Assembly: GCA_902761955.1 (NCBI GenBank)
Contig: CACWMM010000023.1
Location: 1-52,070, forward strand
Reading direction: 5' to 3'
DNA length: 52,070 bases
Origin: Parafannyhessea sp902761955
GTDB taxonomy: Bacteria > Actinomycetota > Coriobacteriia > Coriobacteriales > Atopobiaceae
Part shown: piece by piece, positions 48,612 to 52,070 of the stretch
Numbering within the stretch: the first letter of the stretch is position 1
Layout: each line of letters starts with the position of its first letter
The notes under the pieces: generated by a model
Told to the model about the DNA's origin: nothing
What the model saw: the letters and a program-made list of their open reading frames with translations, nothing else
Database searches by the model: none
Translations under genes and position numbers: made by a program

Positions 48612-49487
48612 CTACACCAAAAGCGCGGCCCCCACGAGCCCGGCGTCTTCCCCGCACGTCGCCTCGCGGAAGAGCAGCGAGTCCGGGTCGAGGACGTAGC
48701 GCTTGGCCTTCTGGAACACCAAATCCATAAAGCCCGGGTTCTTGAGGGCGACCGATCCGCCAAACACGAAGACGTCCGGGTCCACGACGGCGTTGATGTT
48801 GCTCACGCCGCGGGCAAGGCATTCCGCCGCATGCTCAAGCACCGCCAGGGCATCCGCGTCGCCTCCGTCCGCAAGCGCGAACACCTCCGGTGCAGCCACG
48901 TCGCGCCCCATACGCTGCGACGCCATGCGCGCGATGGCCATGCCGGAGCTCTGGTCCTCGAGCGCGCCGGGGTTCATGCCCAGGCGCGCGCTCGGCGCAT
49001 CGCACACGATCATGTTGAAGACCTCGGTCGCAAGCGAGTGCGCCCCGCCCACGATCTGGCCGTCGGCAACGTACGCCGCCCCGACGCCCGTGGAGACGGT
49101 CATGTACACGACGGACGCGAAGCCCCTGCCGACACCCACGCGCGCCTCCGCAAGACCCGCGACGTTCGCGTCGTTGTTCAGCACGCACCTGTGGCCGCAG
49201 CGCTCGCGGAAGAACTCCGCCACCGGAAACCCCTCCCAACCGGGAAGGTTCGGCGGGTTCAGGATCTGCCCGCCCGCAAAGTCGAGCGGACCCGGGCAGC
49301 CGATGCCGATGCCCTCGTATTCGAGTCCCCAGCCCACGATTGCGTCCGCAAGCCTTCCCAGGTTCTCGCGCGGTCCCACGTTATGGTCGTTCGAGAAGGA
49401 CTCCCTCCTCAGGATGTGGCTCTTCTCGTCCAGCGCGGCAACGCGAAGCTGCGTCCCGCCGATGTCGATTCCCACGCGCACGGACAT
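48612..49487 (-). CDS. ROK-family sugar kinase
   Basis: 291 residues from ATG 49487 (GAGAGGAG upstream). ATP-site VGIDIGGTQLRVAALD, GIGIGCPGPLDFAGG, NDANVAGLAEA with the catalytic Asp, and VSTGVGAAYV are ROK marks, as for glucokinase, fructokinase or mannose kinase. The usual zinc motif CxCGxxGCxE is missing; the place reads ARLGMNPGALEDQSSG, so the metal site is lost while the fold seems whole. Last gene of the run with manA and PTS genes, so its substrate may be a free hexose released from an imported disaccharide, perhaps mannose. Confidence 0.88.
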   Translation of the reverse strand: MSVRVGIDIGGTQLRVAALDEKSHILRRESFSNDHNVGPRENLGRLADAIVGWGLEYEGIGIGCPGPLDFAGGQILNPPNLPGWEGFPVAEFFRERCGHRCVLNNDANVAGLAEARVGVGRGFASVVYMTVSTGVGAAYVADGQIVGGAHSLATEVFNMIVCDAPSARLGMNPGALEDQSSGMAIARMASQRMGRDVAAPEVFALADGGDADALAVLEHAAECLARGVSNINAVVDPDVFVFGGSVALKNPGFMDLVFQKAKRYVLDPDSLLFREATCGEDAGLVGAALLV

Positions 49488-49512
49488 GACGCGCTCCTCT
49501 CGTTTATGACGA

Positions 49513-49538
49513 GGGCCGCCCGCGAACACGAGCGGCCC
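49513..49538 (-). promoter_or_regulatory. Hairpin between manA and the ROK gene
   Basis: GGGCCGC (49513-49519) and GCGGCCC (49532-49538) form a 7-bp stem in the 77-base gap. It may be a processing or partial-termination site that lowers expression of the distal gene. Confidence 0.4.
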
Positions 49539-49564
49539 CTGCGTCGACCTTGCATTTGAATGTC

Positions 49565-50548
49565 CTAGCCCTCAGGCCAGCTGACGATGAGCTCCATCTG
49601 CCCCTCGAACGTAAGGTCGCCGGAGCCCGCCGGCGCCACGAAGTGCGACCCAAGCTCAAGCTCCCAGCTGCCGGCGCCAGATGTGACCTTGCCGCCCTTG
49701 CCGTGCACCACGGAGACGCACATGAAGTCGTGCGTCTGAGGCACTCTCGCGGGCGCGCCCGGCGCCACGCGCACGCGCTCCACCTCGAAGTTGGGGCACG
49801 TGCCCAGGACGGTGACCCCGTCCTTCTCGGGCGCCGTGACGTCGCCGCTCTTGGGAAGCGGCAGGTCGAAGTCGACCACGTCGAGCGTCTGCGGAATGTG
49901 CAGCTCGCGGCGGGTGCCGTCCGCCTGCACGCGGTCGTAGTCGTACACGCGGTACGTCACGTCGCTGGACTGCTGGGTCTCGAGCACGACGGTGCCGGCC
50001 TGGATTGCGTGGATGGTGCCGGGCTCGATCATGAAGAAGTCGCCGGGCTTGATGGGCACGCTGTAGAGAAGGTCGTCCCACCTTCCCTCCTCTACCATGC
50101 GGGCAAACTGCTCGCGGTCCTTCGCGCGCTGACCAACGACGATGGTCGCACCCGGCTTGCAGTCGAGCACGTACCAGCACTCGCGCTTGCCGAGGCTGCC
50201 GTTCTCGTGCTTGGCGGCATACGCGTCGTCCGGGTGCACCTGCACAGAGAGGTTCTGGCGCGCGTCCAGGATCTTGATGAGCAGCGGGAAGCGGTCCCCC
50301 TTCGCGCCGCCGAAGAGCTCGCGCTCGTTCTCCCAGAGCCAGCTGAGCGACTTGCCGTCAAATCTTCCGCCCTCGATCGTGCAGTCTCCGTTCGGGTGCG
50401 CGCTTATGGCCCAGCACTCGCCCACGTCGCCGTCGGGGATGTCGTAGCCGTACTCGTCGTGCAGGTAGCGGCCGCCCCAGATCTTTTTGTGGAACACGGG
50501 CTTGGGGAACAGGAGCTCCTGCGGCTTCGTGTCAGCACTCTTCTCCAT
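49565..50548 (-). CDS. manA: Mannose-6-phosphate isomerase, class I (short form)
   Basis: Interconverts mannose-6-phosphate and fructose-6-phosphate. From ATG 50548 it has 327 residues, the size of Firmicutes-type ManA. Zinc ligands are in LSVQVHPDD (His), KRECWYVLD (Glu) and GTIHAIQAG (His); KIWGG and GECWAISAHPNG are also conserved. Its place between PTS genes and a ROK kinase points to mannose-containing sugars. Confidence 0.94.
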   Translation of the reverse strand: MEKSADTKPQELLFPKPVFHKKIWGGRYLHDEYGYDIPDGDVGECWAISAHPNGDCTIEGGRFDGKSLSWLWENERELFGGAKGDRFPLLIKILDARQNLSVQVHPDDAYAAKHENGSLGKRECWYVLDCKPGATIVVGQRAKDREQFARMVEEGRWDDLLYSVPIKPGDFFMIEPGTIHAIQAGTVVLETQQSSDVTYRVYDYDRVQADGTRRELHIPQTLDVVDFDLPLPKSGDVTAPEKDGVTVLGTCPNFEVERVRVAPGAPARVPQTHDFMCVSVVHGKGGKVTSGAGSWELELGSHFVAPAGSGDLTFEGQMELIVSWPEG

Positions 50549-50578
50549 GTGCACGTCCTTCTTCCTCCGTCGTCGGAA

Positions 50579-50613
50579 GGCGCGGGCGCCGGCTCTTGCC
50601 TGGCGTCCGCGCC
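50579..50613 (-). promoter_or_regulatory. Hairpin between PTS IIA and manA
   Basis: GGCGCGGGCGCC (50579-50590) pairs with GGCGTCCGCGCC (50602-50613) with one wobble and an 11-base loop, in the 106-base gap. A candidate partial terminator or mRNA-processing hairpin within the sugar operon. Confidence 0.45.
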
Positions 50614-50654
50614 GGTGATGCGTTCGCGTCTTTAAGATGACACGGTGACAGGCT

Positions 50655-51005
50655 CTACTTCTGGGCGACCGCCAGCTTTTGGTAAACGTCCACAAGGTCC
50701 TCGGCCATGATGCGCACGGTCTCGGCCTGCATCAGCTGGTCCTCTGCGTGCACCAGAAGCAGCGGCACCTTGGTGGAGCCCATCTTCTGGGCGTCCTCCT
50801 GGAGCAGCCCCATGTGGACCTGGTGACCCTCGAGGTAGGTCTTCTTGCCCTCCTCGATGAGGGCGTTCGCCGCGTCGAACTCACCGGCCTTCGCCTTCTG
50901 GATGGCGTCGATGAAGTTGGACTTCGCGCATCCCACGGTCGAGATGATCTGGAAGCAGGCCTCCTCCATGTCGGGCTCCTGGGCCTCGTTCTTCTCGTCA
51001 GCCAT
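50655..51005 (-). CDS. PTS lactose/cellobiose-family IIA component
   Basis: 116 residues from ATG 51005. A three-helix IIA protein: FQIISTVGCAKSNFIDAIQKAKAGEFD, then the phosphorylated His in LLLVHAEDQLM (family H-x-x-D/E-Q-L-M). It accepts phosphate from HPr and passes it to IIB. It starts two bases after the IIB stop. Confidence 0.93.
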   Translation of the reverse strand: MADEKNEAQEPDMEEACFQIISTVGCAKSNFIDAIQKAKAGEFDAANALIEEGKKTYLEGHQVHMGLLQEDAQKMGSTKVPLLLVHAEDQLMQAETVRIMAEDLVDVYQKLAVAQK

Positions 51006-51007
51006 GA

Positions 51008-51316
51008 CTAGCAGCCCTCCTCGATTGCCTTCTGGGCGTCGGCCAGGATCTTCTTCGCGTTCATGCGGCCGTAGTCCGCCATGGCGATGACGCGTACGGG
51101 GACCTTGCCGTCGGCCGCCTCCTTCGCGTCGCCTTCGGCGTACTTGATCTGGGGGCCGAGCATCAGGACGTCGTAGTCCTGTACGTCCTCGAGCGCGGGA
51201 CCGAGGGGCTCGGCGTCGATGGTGGCGTCGATGCCCTGGGAGGTCGCCTCCTTGCGCATCTTCTGGACGAGCAGGCTCGTGGACATGCCGGCGTTGCAGG
51301 CGAGCAGGATCTTCAT
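51008..51316 (-). CDS. PTS lactose/cellobiose-family IIB component
   Basis: 102 residues from ATG 51316 (AAAGGAA upstream). The phosphocysteine is in ILLACNAGMSTSLLV (Cys8), and YDVLMLGPQIKY is also typical of cellobiose/chitobiose IIB. It phosphorylates the sugar during passage through IIC. The 138-base gap to IIC contains GC-rich dyads but no gene. Confidence 0.94.
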   Translation of the reverse strand: MKILLACNAGMSTSLLVQKMRKEATSQGIDATIDAEPLGPALEDVQDYDVLMLGPQIKYAEGDAKEAADGKVPVRVIAMADYGRMNAKKILADAQKAIEEGC

Positions 51317-51454
51317 GGGGACCATTTCCTTTCGTCGGGGACGCGCTCTGTCGCGCGCCTTCCACAACATCACTGTAACTCTTGGGGGGAGGGGCACCCC
51401 GTGGCACCGCCGCGAGATGCCCCCATGGGAGGGAGTGGTAGCGAGGGGTTCAGA

Positions 51455-52070
51455 CTAGGCGTTCTGCTTCTCGGCCTCGGCGGCGAGCTCCATCTGCTTG
51501 GCCTGGGCACGCTCGGAGACCTTCATGAACGGCAGGTAGATGGCCATGCCGGCAGCGACCTCGATGACCTGCCAGATGACCGCCACGACACCGGCGGTGC
51601 CGCCACCGACGGCAAGGAAGCCAGAGATGAAGACCGGCGTGGTCCAGGGAACCATGACGACGCAGGGTGCGAGGATGCCGGCGCAGGTGAGGGCGTAGGT
51701 GAGGCCGATGAACAGGTCGGGGACGAGGACGAAGGGAATCATGAGGGGCAGGTTGTAGACGATGGGATAGCCGTAGATGACGGGCTCGTTGATGTTGAAG
51801 ATGCCAGGAAGGATGGAGAGCTTCGCGATGTCCTTGGAAGCCTTGTTCTTGGAGAACAGGAAGGTGTCGAGCAGGAGCATGAGGGAGCAGCCGGAGCCGC
51901 CGATGAGGGCGAAGGTGTTGATGATCTGCATGTTCATGTAGTGGTCGGCGGGGATGGGCTGACCGGCGGCGTACATGGCCATGTTCTCGGTGATGAGGAT
52001 GGTGAGGATGGGCTCGGCGAGGACGCCGGAGATGGTGGACTGGTGGATGCCGAGGCAGAAGAGCAGGTTG
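51455..52070 (-). CDS. PTS lactose/cellobiose-family IIC permease (5' truncated by window edge)
   Basis: The frame is open from the window end to 51455, about 205 residues of the C-terminal part. LLFCLGIHQSTISGVL at the edge, IGGSGCSLMLLLDTFLFSKN, ILPGIFNINEPVIYGYPIVYN and VPWTTPVFISGFLA are hallmark EIIC segments; the NEP-x-x-YG motif is part of the sugar site. It is first in the order IIC-IIB-IIA-manA-ROK. The start and any regulator or glycosidase lie outside the window. Confidence 0.93.
   Translation of the reverse strand, partial: NLLFCLGIHQSTISGVLAEPILTILITENMAMYAAGQPIPADHYMNMQIINTFALIGGSGCSLMLLLDTFLFSKNKASKDIAKLSILPGIFNINEPVIYGYPIVYNLPLMIPFVLVPDLFIGLTYALTCAGILAPCVVMVPWTTPVFISGFLAVGGGTAGVVAVIWQVIEVAAGMAIYLPFMKVSERAQAKQMELAAEAEKQNA

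Overview
This is a high-GC stretch of about 52 kb from what looks like an anaerobic actinobacterium of the class Coriobacteriia (Olsenella/Atopobiaceae-like). The inference rests on the GC-rich codon use, the anaerobic enzymes (a group-B-type [FeFe] hydrogenase and the asrA-asrB-asrC sulfite reductase), the PTS and amino-acid ABC transport genes, and the general gene style. It is not proven by a marker gene. The window reads as ordinary chromosome with a few accessory insertions. No rRNA, tRNA, CRISPR array or prophage was recognised.

Layout. 1-5.0 kb: the tail of an unknown gene, a lipoprotein with a duplicated domain, a frameshifted DUF4230-type gene, pepC (-), and an SDR dehydrogenase followed by a MarR regulator. 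5.0-7.5 kb: a CPBP-type membrane protease and an AT-richer, probably acquired AAA/DUF4143 ATPase; the ATPase is preceded by five 23-bp-spaced direct repeats and a 9-codon leader ORF. 7.5-16.4 kb: aspS, a frameshifted gph, a small unknown gene, the hydrogenase, a pseudouridine synthase/LysR pair and a divergent NhaC-type antiporter. 16.45-17.95 kb: an IS110-family element with structured flanks. 18-20 kb: two zinc-ribbon membrane proteins. 20.2-25.3 kb: a hisS reading frame with an internal deletion, then the NAD operon nadA-nadB-nadC-niaR with a repeat operator upstream. 25.4-31 kb: a Gfo/Idh oxidoreductase, ilvE, asrABC and a threonine-aldolase-like enzyme. 32-37.5 kb: an OatA-like acyltransferase with a second, degenerate SGNH domain, an Sfp-type transferase, an NlpC/P60-like protein, and a DUF47/PiT phosphate pair. 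37.6-41.4 kb: a complete polar amino-acid ABC transporter operon ending in a small Cys-rich protein. 41.7-46.8 kb: an LTA-synthase-like sulfatase, an LCM-type methyltransferase, a Crp/Fnr regulator and a LOG protein. 46.8-52 kb: an AlkA-Ogt fusion, DUF1905, and a PTS IIC-IIB-IIA / manA / ROK kinase cluster that would fit uptake of a mannose-containing beta-disaccharide.

The main non-gene signals are these: (1) a 9-mer, GGCGAGAAG, occurs about 24 times on both strands, often as the 12-mer GGCGAGAAGARC and once as a perfect 32-bp palindrome; (2) the 23-bp iteron-like array and leader ORF ahead of the ATPase; (3) structured sequence on both sides of the IS110 recombinase, which may include a bridge/seeker RNA; (4) several genes broken by single-base shifts, plus a hisS lacking its motif-1 region, so sequence accuracy or real decay needs to be separated.
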